Shown: positions 39,903 through 51,740, counted from the first letter of the stretch. The stretch: DNA of 64,000 nt from Sycobia sp. Sy_11 (GCA_018907035.1 JACCIC010000004.1:6501001-6565000); one strand, 5' to 3'. Numbers and translations are program-made. Notes: a model not told the origin generated them from the sequence alone.

Positions 39903-40369
39903 TAACCTTTTTAATGAAAATTGAATTTCCTTTTTTAAATGCTTCATACTTGCGACTTTTTAATTTTAGTGCGATGTTCAGGTTTACTGAAACAAGGAAC
40001 TGCGCCCTTGTCAATACTACACAACAATGCTTCGGCTAAATTCTCGAAAAGCACCCATCCTCAATTGGGCTGAAAATTTGTACATTTATTTTTTTTTTAA
40101 GTTGCTGATTATTTACATCCTCGTGGATTTTCACGGAAATTAAATTTTCATTTGGAAAAGCACGTAAATCATAGTTGTTTTTCAAACTAATATCGAACAA
40201 TACGAAAATTTTTTAAAGTTTCATAGAAACATTGTGTAGATATCATGAATATATTTTTATCTCTTTTTTAATGTATCTTTTTTTCGACAAGCCGTTCACC
40301 CGGGACTAAATCGTATAAGTATATGTCAGGAGTTACTGATTTCTTTTCTTTTTTTTTTAACAATTCAGG

Positions 40370-40460
40370 CGCACACTATCGATTCTTCAGGGGATGTCGA
40401 GGTGGAAATGTTGGAATTTTTCTCCAGAAATATTGCCTGTGCCGCAAAAAAATGTATAGA
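40370..40460. repeat. Dispersed repeat, copy A
   Basis: GAGGTGGAAATG, a short variable stretch, and CCAGAAATATTG are shared, same strand and spacing, with 58853-58905. The similarity covers about 50 bp. The family is unknown. Confidence 0.45.
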
Positions 40461-42293
40461 TAAAAAAGTATTATTTTTATAAAATCCACAACTTTCGTTG
40501 GAAGTATTGTTTTCATTTTTACAGCTCTGTGATGGAATTCGATAAGAAAATTCTAGTCCTGTCAAAGGCCGCTGCGATATTCGTAATCGGTATATCAAAA
40601 ATATATAAACATAAAAATTATCATCAAAATTAAGGATGGGTGTTTTTCGGAAATTTATCCATATGTTTCAAATTACAGTTGTACATCATTCCAAAATGTA
40701 CATATTTTATACTCTTTATAGTTTTCTCTAGAACTTACGGTTTCCGTGGAAAATGAAATAAAACCATCGTAGAACGTAAACTGTTGTAAAATTATAAAAT
40801 CACTTCACATAAATTTTATTTCAAACAGTTTTTTAATTACTCAAGCTGGTACGACAAGCAATGATATTTACGAATTTTTCATAGATTTCAGTGATAAAAT
40901 TAAGATTAATTATTTCTTATTATTTCTTATTTATTAAAAGTTCATACAATTTTTTTAAGCAATAAACATGGGGCTTGGAATAATTGTACATGAATCTTAA
41001 TAAATAATACATGCATAGTGAATAAATTAATATAAAAATTTTAATAAAAGAATTATAAACTTTATTTTACTACTATATAACATATACATACACATACAAA
41101 TAATTAAGTCCTTGACTATTAAACGAACATTATACACATTTTAAGAATTCATGCTTGTGTTTAAGTATGTGAAATATATATAAATACTTAATTTCAAAAA
41201 TAATTAACAGAACTAAAATTCTAAAAGATATCTTGAATATTTAATTATATTTTAAATTCCACTAATTTTATAAGTTTTTAATAATGAATAAATAAAAGTT
41301 TATCCTTCATCTAATGAATCGTATTGTAAATCAAATTCTTTTATTACCTCATTAATTATCATCTTGTTTTTAATGAAATTTGTTTTTAATAGATTATAGA
41401 TTTATATCGAATGAGATATAGTTTCTTATACAATTTTATTTTGCATGCCGATAGTTTCTTACATTTCCATGATTACAAACGCTACGTTTTCCAACTGTTA
41501 TCAATCGCAACAAATGTTATGACTAGAACAATAATATTATTCATTAGCGCCAGTACTGATTTTTGACGTATGAAATGCTATTACGAATTGTCATTTATAC
41601 ATTTCATTTAATATTCATTCGGCCCCTCATTACTTTCACTTATTAGATATTGACCAAAACAATAAAATTTATTGCCTGTTTTTAACATATTCAAAAATTC
41701 TCTTACACGTACATGTACAGAGATAAAAAATAAGATCTTTCGACTTTCATTTATCACTCAGATAAATGCAATGGAGGAATAATTTATTTTTTGTTTCATA
41801 CTAAAAAAAATTAATTTCAATATTCGTACCTTTCTAATTTAAGTATGATATAAATAAAGGTGTAACATAAAATAAAAATTTTATAATTATCGAATTCGGT
41901 CCTTATAGGATAATATAAATTTTATCTCGGTACATAAAGTTACTTTTTAATCAAATTCTACTCAACCCGCACTAGAAATCGCTTCAATTATAATAATTCT
42001 AGGTGTCTGATAACTAACACGCAATTTAATTATACAATGCGTATATGTTTTCATTTTTCTAAGTGACTATTTTTCAAAGACCGCAATATTCGGCGAAGGT
42101 TTTTTCCAGGTACCATCAATTTTGAGAAACCTTATGAATTACACGGTTCCACACGATGATGTTGACGGCTACAACTGGATTCGACTTCTAAATTTATGTA
42201 TAATTAAGTTAATATATTTTCTCCTCTTCGTTAAGAGCCAAGACAAAAATTGCAATGCCTGATAAAATTACTAACGAAAAAACAAACAATCGA

Positions 42294-42331
42294 ACGTGCG
42301 AAAGATGTACGTTTTTACATCTTTCGCACGT
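42294..42331. other. Perfect 16-bp hairpin 3' of the MATH-BTB gene
   Basis: The arms ACGTGCGAAAGATGTA (42294-42309) and TACATCTTTCGCACGT (42316-42331) are exact reverse complements around a 6-nt loop. The hairpin begins 94 bp beyond the stop codon of the minus-strand MATH-BTB gene, probably in its 3' untranslated region or just after it. The arms are mixed in composition, so this is not a by-product of AT-rich sequence. Confidence 0.85.
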
Positions 42332-42424
42332 GTCTTTTATCATGATGATTTATATCAAACAGATAATCCAACATTCGAACAAGATGCTATTAAATAATTA
42401 TTACTAAATTATCTTATCAACGTT

Positions 42425-43436
42425 TCAGCGCCTATACGAAAAACTAGCCTGCAGCAACTCGATAAGTACGTTGGAGTCCAAATATATGAGAAAATTGAAG
42501 CTCGAGTGATTGAGTATCTTTTTCGCATTCTCAATGATGAAATTGAGAACGCCGCGCTTCAGTACGCGGGCATCGTGCATGTCCGATAACTGAAGATAGG
42601 CGATCGCATTGTCGATGCGCAAAGTTCTGTAAAGGTACAGCTCGCTCAGGCGCTTCCCGTTCTCGATCGCGTATTTATTTGCCGCGACCAGAAACTCCCA
42701 GGCTATCTCGGGATGCATGTGCACCTTGCCGAAGTAGATGAAGCGCAATACCTCCTTCATCACCTCGTATCTGATGTCCTCGATCAGCACCATGTCCGTG
42801 ATGTTTTCCTGCATCTCGTAGTTGAACATCGCGCGGAATACCGGACTCGCGTCGGACAGCATGCCCTTGTGGGCGAACAGCTCCTCGTTGCCGATCAGCA
42901 GAACGACGTCGGTGAACTCCTGATCGTACCAGACGTTCTCGTCGTGATCGTTCTCTATCTTTCCCAGGCTTATCTCCATCCTGTTTCGCGGATTGTCGAC
43001 CTCGAAATCGTCGTTGGCCACCTCGCATATTATCGACAGGGCGTCGTCCTTGAGGATGCCGGAATTTTCGTCGAGTATGAAATTTCGGTCGATGAAGTTT
43101 CGGTATCCCCAGCCGGTTCGCTTCGTCAATTTCGTCGTGAGCTTCATTCCCTCCTCCATTTTGTTGTTGAGAATCGTGAATCTCACTGCCAATTCGAGAT
43201 CGATCCTTTCAGGTGAGCGTTACGAAAATGCTTAAACAGTCGCGGCCTTCTTTGTCCAAGCATTTGGGATACAGTTTAATATTATAAGTCATTGGGGCGA
43301 ATTTCGCCGTGAAGAAGGGCAGCAAGTATTTAGGCGATTTTAATATCTCCGATTTCGTGGAAAAATTTTCAATTGTCCAAAGAACTCGCGTCCTCATGTT
43401 ACAATTACTGGTCAATACTTTCGCCGCATCCGCCAT
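42425..43436 (-). CDS. MATH-BTB-BACK protein (speckle-type POZ-like), one-base frameshift
   Basis: This is an intronless gene of the speckle-type POZ family, substrate adaptors for Cullin-3 ubiquitin ligases. It starts at ATG 43436. The first frame gives 75 residues (LWTIENFSTKS... DCLSIFVTLT) of MATH domain and stops at TGA 43211-43209. The sequence continues in the next frame (SPERIDLELAVRF...) to the stop at 42425. There MATH ends near ICEVAND, BTB runs about 100 residues from YDQEFTDVVLLIG through LFAHKGMLSDASPVFRAMF to the YFGKVH segment, and a BACK-like helical tail follows. The two frames overlap only between 43219 and 43212. Dropping one base there makes this junction align residue for residue with the intact paralogue at 53279. 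No GT-AG intron fits. The result is either a recent pseudogene or a base-calling or assembly error. Everything else is well preserved, with GC-rich codon use, which favours recent inactivation or an error. Confidence 0.85.
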
Positions 43437-43481
43437 TAATCGCTTATTCTTAATGAACTGTTAAAAATTCCTGACCTGTTA

Positions 43482-43492
43482 CTTTTTATATA
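43482..43492 (-). promoter_or_regulatory. Possible TATA box of the minus-strand MATH-BTB gene
   Basis: On the minus strand the sequence TATATAAAAAG lies about 46-56 bp before the ATG at 43436. That is a suitable distance for a TATA box with a short leader of about 20-30 nt. The region is AT-rich, so a chance match is possible. No initiator motif is clear. Confidence 0.3.
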
Positions 43493-43804
43493 TTTGCTAT
43501 AATGCACACTGGAATAAATTCGTAACCGTCGCCTCTTGGGGATTCGCGCGAAGTTCGCGACTGCACACACTTCACTCGTTACTATTTAGTTTATATATCG
43601 AGACGAGCGTCAACAGGTGTTATTCAAAACCGAGATCTACAGAGACTGAAAAGTCGATAATTATAGGTTTGCAGGATGGAACCCCCCTCCCCACCCACTG
43701 TCTAAACTGATCGCAAATTTGGGATTTTGCTCGTACAGCTACCAGATACAGTCTTGACAGCTTTAACATATATATATCACAATAGCGTACAATGTCTTCT
43801 ACGC

Positions 43805-43856
<52 letters not shown>

Positions 43857-44689
43857 GAGAGAGAGAGACAAACTCTAAGAAATACTACAATATCAATCAG
43901 GTTCGAATACAAGTTTTAATAATGCCGTCACTAAATAAGTAATACTAAATATTGATAGAAATTGTTCTTAGTATGAAAAAAGTTCATCTTTGCATTAGAA
44001 TTAAAAACTGTAATCTTAGATTTTGAGTAAAAACAAGCCAGTGATTCATACATACCGTATATTCATAGCATGAAACCAATTTTCCTTTCCTCATTCGTTG
44101 CTTCTTCATTCTAATCATTTAAAAACAATTTTTGAATGAAATTTCATTTATTATTTTTACAGCAAAATGTTTTTATTTTTAGAATTTATAAATTTTTTTA
44201 TAAATTTTTAAACATATGATAACCATATGATGGTAATAGAAGTATACTAATTCTATATAATACAATCACTAATTATTTGCAAACATTTTCTAAGGAAATA
44301 GTGTTGGCTTCACACGGAATTACAAAAGAATGATTTAATATTTCTATATTCGTTAATGTAAATTCTATTTTACGCATCAAGTTTCTCTTACTGTACTCTA
44401 CATGTACTAATTTACTACATATAATTATTTGTAAGTGTATATTTTCTAAAAACTTTTCACAAAAGTAGAAAACACTTTGATCACGCAATTATCAATACAA
44501 AAAAATGTTAAAATATATTTTCTATACGACAGAACATAATTTTTTAAAATTACATTTTATTGTATTTAGAAAATATATAGAGTAGCATAATTGAAAAATT
44601 ATTTTGTATTTGAGATAATTATTATATAATTAAAATAATGAATTATTAATAATTTTAATCATAATAATAACACAGAATAATTAATAACT
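43493..44689. other. Upstream flank of the minus-strand MATH-BTB gene
   Basis: About 350 bp of mixed composition, a long (GA)n tract, then AT-rich sequence. No gene recognised. Confidence 0.6.
43806..43868. repeat. (GA)n microsatellite
   Basis: 47 bp of pure GA, a short break, then GA again. It lies about 370 bp upstream of the minus-strand MATH-BTB gene. Confidence 0.95.
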
Positions 44690-44830
44690 ATTTTTATTGG
44701 CCTTACAGTCTTCATACTATAATATATTATAAATATTATACTAATATAATGACAGACTGTCCTTGCTTATACTAATCCTAGAAAAAATAGAAATAGAATC
44801 TAAAATAAAAATTACTACTAAAAATAAAAT
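44690..44830. repeat. AT-rich dispersed repeat, solo copy
   Basis: It contains TTATTGGCCTTACAGTC, then AATATAATGACAGACTGTCC, TTGCTTATACTAATC and TAAAATAAAAATTACTAC. These landmarks occur in the same order as in the copies at 14.4 kb and 45.2-45.4 kb. It has no coding capacity. I interpret it as a terminal-repeat fragment of the same element. Confidence 0.55.
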
Positions 44831-44875
44831 GAAAATACATGCAAAATTAAAAATAAGAAAAATAAAAAAAATATT

Positions 44876-45375
44876 AAATTAATAAATATTTCTATTGGTC
44901 CAAATTAAAGAAATTAAATTAATATAGAATAATAATACATATCAATAAATAATTAGTTAAAAATTATAGCTTAATAGATAATAGATAAAATTATAGCTTA
45001 AGAAATAAAAATATATTAGCTGAAAAAAATTCTTTATTAGTAAAGTTCAATCTGACTGTCCCCACCGCCTTTAGATTCGTCCATGATGAGGAGTCGTAGC
45101 GAGCTCGAAACGTTGGACAATTACAGCAGATCTTCAATTGAGCAAAGGTGGTGGGGATAGTAAGATTGCACTTTACTAATAAAGAATTTTTTTCAGCTAA
45201 ATATTTTTATTTCAGATTAGTCTACGGGGAAGAATTTAAACATCGACAAGTCTGACTGTCATTATAATTTTCAATTAATTATATATTGATATGCATTAAT
45301 ATTGATATTACTATGTATTAATTTCATTTATTTAAATGGACTGTAAAACCAATAGAAATATTTATTAATTTGTCT
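44876..45375. mobile_element. Inverted-repeat composite of the same AT-rich element
   Basis: Two arms face each other around a spacer of about 70 bp. The inner 58 bp of the left arm (45016-45073) and the reverse complement of 45143-45200 agree at 53 positions. Similarity continues outward, including TTAATAAATATTTCTATTGG on the left and its complement at about 45345-45370 on the right. The left arm has a small rearrangement with a repeated AATTATAGCTTAA segment. The spacer holds TGATGAG...CGAAAC flanked by GTCC and GGAC. I see no open frame. The layout resembles terminal parts of Penelope-like elements, whose pseudo-LTRs occur in inverted arrangement and can carry a hammerhead motif. A foldback or MITE-type element is the alternative. 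Confidence 0.55.
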
Positions 45376-48008
45376 AATAATAGTCGAAATAAGTACAATT
45401 AAAGTATAATAAAAATATTATTTTTAGTTTTTATTCTAATTTAATTTTATTTGTTTCATAAAAACATGTAAATAACAAATCAATTGTACACAAAGCGATG
45501 ATCACAGAATATTTTTTAGACCCTAGCTAGGTATCGTAACTTATCTCTATATATGGAAAAAGAAAGGACATTTAAAGAGATACAAAAGAGAAATCTTTTC
45601 GTTACCTTTTCGTCATTCTTCGTTACCCTTCCTATACAGAGAAAAGATAAGTACATCTAAATAGATTTAATAGAATAATGCATTGAATATTATGAAAATC
45701 GAATAATTATAGAGAAATACTACTTTCAATTCATTACGTCTATAGGGACATCGGTGGTATTACTAGAATCTAGCCTGTACTAAGGATATGTCGAAGATAA
45801 TTGTGTACGGAGTATTCAATTTTATTATTATATTCTTCGTTTGTACTAATTTTATGGCATCAGGTACTCGATTATTGTCATGGAAAAATCCCAACAGATA
45901 TTTCGATATTAAATGTTAGAAAAAAGATCATTTTTATTTCATTAAACTTTGTTTTTCATTAAATTTTATTCTAAAAAATATTTACACTAAATTTATATAA
46001 TTATACTCAAAAACTTTCAATTCATTTTTAGAATATATTTGTAAAGAATAAATTTAATCATTGGAGCTTATATTGACATTTAATATTAAAATATGTTTTA
46101 AATAAAATTACTGTATTTTATTATAGAAATTTATTTAATGTGAATTAATTTAATTAATGACATCAAAAAATAATAGTAATTCTGACGCGTAGTAGCGATT
46201 GTATCACACTTAAAAAATTCAACAATATCTCAACAGCTCATATCCGCACTAGCTCATTTAAAAAATAAATCTAATAAAACGATATTTCATGAAAATATGA
46301 TGCAATTTCAAAATCGACATTTATACATTGATATTTCCATCTCAATAGAGAATTTCATATAAAGCTCCGCTTAAAATTCTTGAAATTCTTATTTCAGTAG
46401 AGCATTTCATAAAATATTATTTTTATTGTACAAATATGAGTCTGATTCGATTGCAGGTACAGAAAAAATAGATATTCTATGGTGAATTTCGGCCGCATCG
46501 AATACCCAGCTATACCAGGAGGACAGAAAGATATTCCCCCTCGAATTCGTTCCGATATAACTATAAAACGTTGTATACTACTGCTGCATCTGCAATCAAA
46601 GCAGGCTCCGTAAAATTGAAATAATATTTTATGAAACGTTTTGCTGAGATGAGAACCATACGCAAAGCATTTTTGGCGAAACTTTGTATCAAATTCTGTT
46701 TATATCGATTTCATTGTATGAATTTCGGGATGGAATGGAATCGCATTGCTCGCACTCTTTAAATAGTATTGTATCAAGCTTGATTGTGAATTAGCATTAT
46801 GATGCAGGTTTTTGCTGTTTTTGCAATATCGAATATAGTATATGATGAGTAAAATATCAAAAGAAATCGTTAAAAAATACTTTAATCAAGTGGGTCTCAC
46901 CAATAAGTGGACTTCCTATTATTGTTATTTATTGTTTGTAATTGATCAAGAACGCATTAAAAGTAGTTTAATGCTTAGCAATAGTAAAGTCTATAGTAAT
47001 GACTAGCAATAATAAGTCACAAGAACAATATCAGACATGTGTGCATATGGAGTAAAGTTCTTTTGTTTAATAAAAATTAATTTAAATCGCTGACGTTATG
47101 TTGTCACTGTAACTGAATAAATTATGTCGTTATGCTAATACAACAGCATGCTTGAGAAATATGGTGAAAGGTCAAAAATTGATTAACTCCAATATCTTGA
47201 TCGTGTGTGGTTCTGTCGAAAAGACAGTGGAGTAAATAGATTTGTATTTTCATTATTTGAAAAGGAGCTCTACGACTTCAGAATGACAGAAAAGTTTATC
47301 AATGAATGACTAAGTTGTTAGGGTAAAAAAAGCAGATTGTAAGTATAAGATTGGGAGTGGCCATAGCTGAAAGAATATAGTATCTGTGTTACTATATTGT
47401 AATAACCTAACATTTTTTTATTTAATAAAGTTATATTGCTTTAAATAATAATACTCATTGTTGAATAAAATATATTTTAGTTTAGTTCAACCAATATCTT
47501 TGACTAATAAGAAAAGTTATTTAAGAATGTAATTTACATTGAGGCGTAGACACTCTTTGCTCAACCCGAGATGGGTATTACATTTCTTCATTTTAACAAA
47601 GTACTTTTTATACAAAACTACGAGAGGATTTTCGTTGGCTGATAAAATATAGTCTATCGAAGACTCTCAAATCACTAGACGAAACAAAATATTAATAAAA
47701 CAAAGGCAGATAATGTAAAAGTTATTTTATACTTGTTAACAAAAAATACATAGAATGCAATAAATGTTGCATGAGTCATGTTGCGTACACAATGCAGAGT
47801 TCGCATATAAGTACAATTTAATTATTTTGTTTATATTTAGCTTAAAACTTAGAAATTAAATTCGTTAATTGATAATTTAAGATGTAAAAAGGAAGACATG
47901 CGATTAAGTAGTATTTGTTGAGTTAATCGTGGGAAAAAAAAGTTTCTGAGACTAGAATAAAACGAATCAATGGCACCAATGATATCAAATCGTTGATTTT
48001 ATTATAGT
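45376..48008. other. AT-rich intergenic region
   Basis: A more balanced block at about 46440-46770 stands out but has no open frame. The rest is AT-rich, with no gene or clear repeat. Confidence 0.55.
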
Positions 48009-48245
48009 GTACAACAATTTAATTGTACAAAGTATCAATAAAAGAATAGCATTCTAAATGATAATAAGCTTTCAATCGTATGAAAGTGACCAATAGTGAA
48101 TTCAATGTGACATCTTGCAGAGATGATATATTAGATTTTGCCAAGAGATTTGAATAGACTAGCAAATATGAAAAACTTTTGTGGAATAAGGACTTTTCTG
48201 ACATGGCTATTCTTATAGACGAAAAAGAATTACCTAGATTTGATT
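48009..48245 (+). pseudogene. Decayed MATH-BTB fragment, copy 1
   Basis: Plus-strand translation in shifting frames gives pieces typical of the family. YKVSIKKNSILNDNKLSIV matches the end of a MATH domain. NVTSCRDDILDFAKRFE matches the linker before BTB. After a TAG comes LLWNKDFSDMAILIDEKELP, matching the start of BTB (compare FTDVVLLIGNEELF in the gene at 42.4 kb). It contains several stops and at least one frame change, and the rest of BTB is missing. It is a dead relative of the two neighbouring MATH-BTB genes. It is AT-rich, unlike them, as expected of an older pseudogene. A small open frame on the opposite strand is a shadow. Confidence 0.65.
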
Positions 48246-48250
48246 ATAAT

Positions 48251-48435
48251 GTACAACAATTTTATTGAACAAAGTATCAACAAAAGAATAGCATTCTAAA
48301 TGATAATAAGCTTTCAATTATATGAAAGTGACCAATAGTGAATTCAATGTGACATCTTGCAGGGATGATATATTAGATGTTGCCAAGAGATTTGAATAGA
48401 CTAGCAAACATGAAAAATTTATGTGCAATAGTTTT
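48251..48435 (+). pseudogene. Decayed MATH-BTB fragment, copy 2 (tandem duplicate)
   Basis: This interval repeats 48009-48190 at an offset of about 242 bp with only scattered substitutions. It again encodes the MATH end, then NVTSCRDDILDVAKRFE and a stop. It breaks off before the BTB start and runs into a (GA)n tract at 48440. Both copies share the same TAG after KRFE, so the duplication came after the gene was already broken. Confidence 0.65.

Positions 48436-48439
<4 letters not shown>

Positions 48440-48470
<31 letters not shown>
48440..48470. repeat. (GA)n microsatellite
   Basis: 31 bp of GA at the break point of the second MATH-BTB fragment. Confidence 0.95.
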
Positions 48471-48474
<4 letters not shown>

Positions 48475-49179
48475 TCGCATTTTAGTGCGTATTTAATCTC
48501 ATATTTATTTGTCCTAACTACAAGGTTAGCACCTGTTTCGTAAATATTATATAGTTACGTAAATATTATATAGTTATGAAACGTAATAGTTCGTTATCAT
48601 ATCATATTGAAAATACTCTATAATTGTTGTATAATAAGTATTTTTTTCTAGCTGTATTTTTGAATCTATTACGATAAACCAAATTGCAATTTGCAAATAT
48701 TGTTTTATTTTCCGGTAGCGTTTGCTGTTCTTGAATAAAAGTCACAACCGCTAAGTACATATAAAGAAAAATTTCACGCTGATTCACCTATTCAATTCTC
48801 TAAGCAGCAGCTAATATGTCATCCATAGAAAAAATCATATTGAGCTCGATACTGGACGCTTCACGTATGGATGATAAGTAACACTGAAATTAACTGTTCA
48901 ATTCGAGAGAGACAATTCAATAATATATGTTGAATTCTTTCGAATATAAATAATAACTTAGTTTTTGGTACTGAAGCTTTGTTCATATGAAACAATTTAA
49001 GATATACAACTATATTTTCAGTATCGAAAATTTTACCAAGAACCGACTAATGCGGAGTTCTAGCTCTTTTGACTCTGTCATAATTTTCATTTATGACAAT
49101 TATGACATACAATTTTAGTTTGTAAAATGTCAGGTGGTTTAATCTGAGATGTACGATGGCGAGTCGAGAGATTTAGGTA

Positions 49180-49512
49180 TTATAACATCAACCTCGTTAA
49201 ATTGCTTGTAGGAGCTAAATTTTGTATTGAAATGATTGATTCGAAATCGCTTATTACATAAATACAATTTACAGTAGTAATATAACGATTTTTTTCCGCA
49301 CTACTTTCAATTTTACCAATTTTAATAAATTGTTCTTTTAGATCTCCACAGGTGCCATTATAATTTATACCATTGTCCGGATAAATCATTATGGGTATAT
49401 TTGTTTTTATTTCAAGGTGTTGAAAAGCAACCATAGCAAAATTACTGCTGAGAGAATTTGCTAAATGTTCAGTTAGTTTAACTAGCCAAATGAAATGTAC
49501 ATTCGAATGTTT
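49180..49512 (-). pseudogene. Retrotransposon integrase fragment (BEL/Pao-like)
   Basis: An open stretch of 110 codons bounded by stops. It contains VHFIWLVKLTEHLA and then IPIMIYPDNGINYNG followed by DLKEQF. This matches the layout of the retroviral-type integrase core, where the DNG-T-N-F segment carries the second catalytic aspartate and follows a VH...LT...A stretch. The spacing fits BEL/Pao-type integrases best. Threonine is replaced in the DNG motif, and neither the last part of the core nor any reverse transcriptase is recognisable nearby. It is best read as a decayed fragment. It lies about 0.75 kb from the MATH-BTB fragments, in a stretch with other element remains. Confidence 0.4.
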
Positions 49513-51194
49513 CTACGTCATCGTATAATTAAAAAATAAATCAATGGACCGTCATAGGATTTGATGACTTAGATCTCTCTAATTTTTATATTAAGTATTT
49601 ATGAGTGATTGATTGGAAAAGCCTGTGTATATTTGACGAATTTTATTTATTACAGTTTCATAAACTGTTTTACTGTTTTTTAATAGTAATTGTGTTATTA
49701 AATGTTTGACAATAATTAACGTGGAATTATGATCAAATTAAATATTTTGATGATTTATTAATTTGCCTTGTGTATATATACGCCATTATTTTCATTGACA
49801 TGAATAGGATATTATTAAAAATTTTTACTATTAGATATTACTAAATTGAATGAATGGGTTTGAATTTGACACATTTAGAAGTATTCTAGAGTATTATTTA
49901 TATATATTTTTCTTCTTTATTTTTAAAAATTGTTTTGACTCTTTAAAGATATATTTGCTTTCATTAAGATGTAATAAATATATTTTTATAATTCTAAATG
50001 TTCAATATATTTTTTTTCATTCGCTTAAAACTTTTTAAATTGTTCACTTTAATTCGGATAAAGACAAAAATTGTAGGCTTGAAAACTATTTCGATTTTAA
50101 GCGTATCGTATTGCTTGACGATTTCCTGTCGTGATTCAGGAGATTTTAATTTGATTGTAAACACCGTTCCTCCAAACTTAAATTAATTTTATTTATTTTT
50201 TTCAAACTATATGCTAAAATACTTTTATCATGCCCCAAATTCTAACTTTATCTTTTCTATTGACACAGCAATAATATATTATAGCGAACTTTTTAAATTA
50301 ATTTTAATTTCTTATTTTTATATTTTTAAATTGTTATTTTCTTAGGAGTATTCATCTCTTGTTTTTGCTTTATAAGAAGAGAAAAAAAATCTGAATCGAC
50401 CATCTATGATTCATATGACTAAAATCAGACTACTTATCATCCTTAATAACCTGCTCTCTGGTATAGTACAAATAATTTGAAATTATTGCTCGTCAGACTA
50501 TTTCAAATTATTCGAATTTTTTACATGGTTATTTTAATTTTTAGCTTTCGTACACTTGCACTTGAACGAAATTTTTGTATGAAAACAAATAATATTAGTA
50601 TTTTTTATATAAATAGTTGTTTAAATTAAGAATTACTTTTAATGACAATTAGATTTGCACGGTTAAAATTTAGAATTGATAAATTGTTTTGAGAAAATAT
50701 GTACAGTCGGGAGGTACGGGTCGACGTGGTGGAATCCCTTCTCCTCATCTATATTTATAAAAACAAATTAGAAATATCAATTTAAAATTACAAGTTTCTT
50801 CGCAGTGCATTGTTAACTAAATTTAAAAGATTATTACTAACCTAAAAACTAACAATTAAACATTAAAATAAAATTCGTTTTTAAATATATAAAAAATTAT
50901 ACAGATATATTTTTAAAACGTAAAAAACTTTTAATAATTTGTTATACAATCTGTGAAAGACAACTTTTATTTTTCAGCATTTCTCAATTTTATTGGCATT
51001 ATTTATCATTTGGTTCGTTTCATTAATCAAATCGAGTACTGTTAGTATTTTCTACAATTATAAACATTTATGTAAATTTATTTCGTGTTTCATATAGAAC
51101 CATTTTCATATAGAGTTAGTCCAGCCTGGAAATAATAATTAAATGTAGTATTAATAACTTAACATAAGAAAAAAATTAATATACAGTGATTTTG

Positions 51195-51282
51195 TTTATA
51201 TTTATTAGATGACATACTAAGTTATTTCATAATTAATATTTTAATTAAAAAATAACTTTTTATGTCATCTAATAAATATAAA
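51195..51282. repeat. 88-bp near-perfect palindrome (foldback)
   Basis: The outer 22 bp are exact inverted repeats (51195-51216 and 51261-51282, containing ATTTATTAGATGACATA). The inner 22-bp halves pair at 17 positions, and the centre has no unpaired spacer. In all 39 of 44 pairs form. It could be a very small foldback element, a hairpin transcript or a replication-made palindrome. No target-site duplication is evident. Confidence 0.85.
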
Positions 51283-51740
51283 GCCTGTGATTCTTATGTC
51301 ATTATACAGAAAAACTGTTATTATTATATTTTTTAAACTACTCTCATGTCAAATAAGAAAGCATTAGTTTTGCAGCTTTTTGGAAAAGTTGTCATCGTTC
51401 CATAGAAAATACTCCTTCTGCACAAACGGTAGAAGAAATGTGTTTATTATATGTTCAAGTACTTATTTGTACACCGTCTGTCATCTCACTGACCATTTCA
51501 GCTGTTCTATGGATAAACGTACAAAATAGTCATTTCTCAGCAAATTAAAACTTATTTCCATTTTTAATTTATCCTATCTATCGAAATATAATTTGTTAAA
51601 GTTTTTTCTTTGATAAAATTGCCATCGATCTTTAAGTTCTAGGAAATAAGTATCACATTATTGGGATGGTTGGGACACGTCAGGTTGTCTTTTAATAACC
51701 TAGAATATAGGTTATGTTTTTTTAAATTTTTATTCGATTT

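Larger units (their letters stand above)
33831..42293. other. Intergenic region
   Basis: A GC-rich purine block at about 34040-34330, a long AT-rich stretch (34.4-36.1 kb), the GC-rich island at 36.4-37.2 kb, then AT-rich DNA with three (TA)n tracts and a GC-moderate block at 39.25-39.8 kb. No gene recognised. Confidence 0.6.

Noticed and set aside
42713..43216. 167-codon plus-strand frame
   Set aside because: Antisense of the minus-strand MATH-BTB gene, whose translation matches the family.
43212..43219. A short intron explaining the frame change in the MATH-BTB gene
   Set aside because: No GT...AG pair fits within the 8-bp overlap, and alignment to the paralogue needs only one base removed.
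48019..48204. Minus-strand 61-codon frame
   Set aside because: The plus strand of the same DNA encodes MATH-BTB pieces, so this is its shadow.
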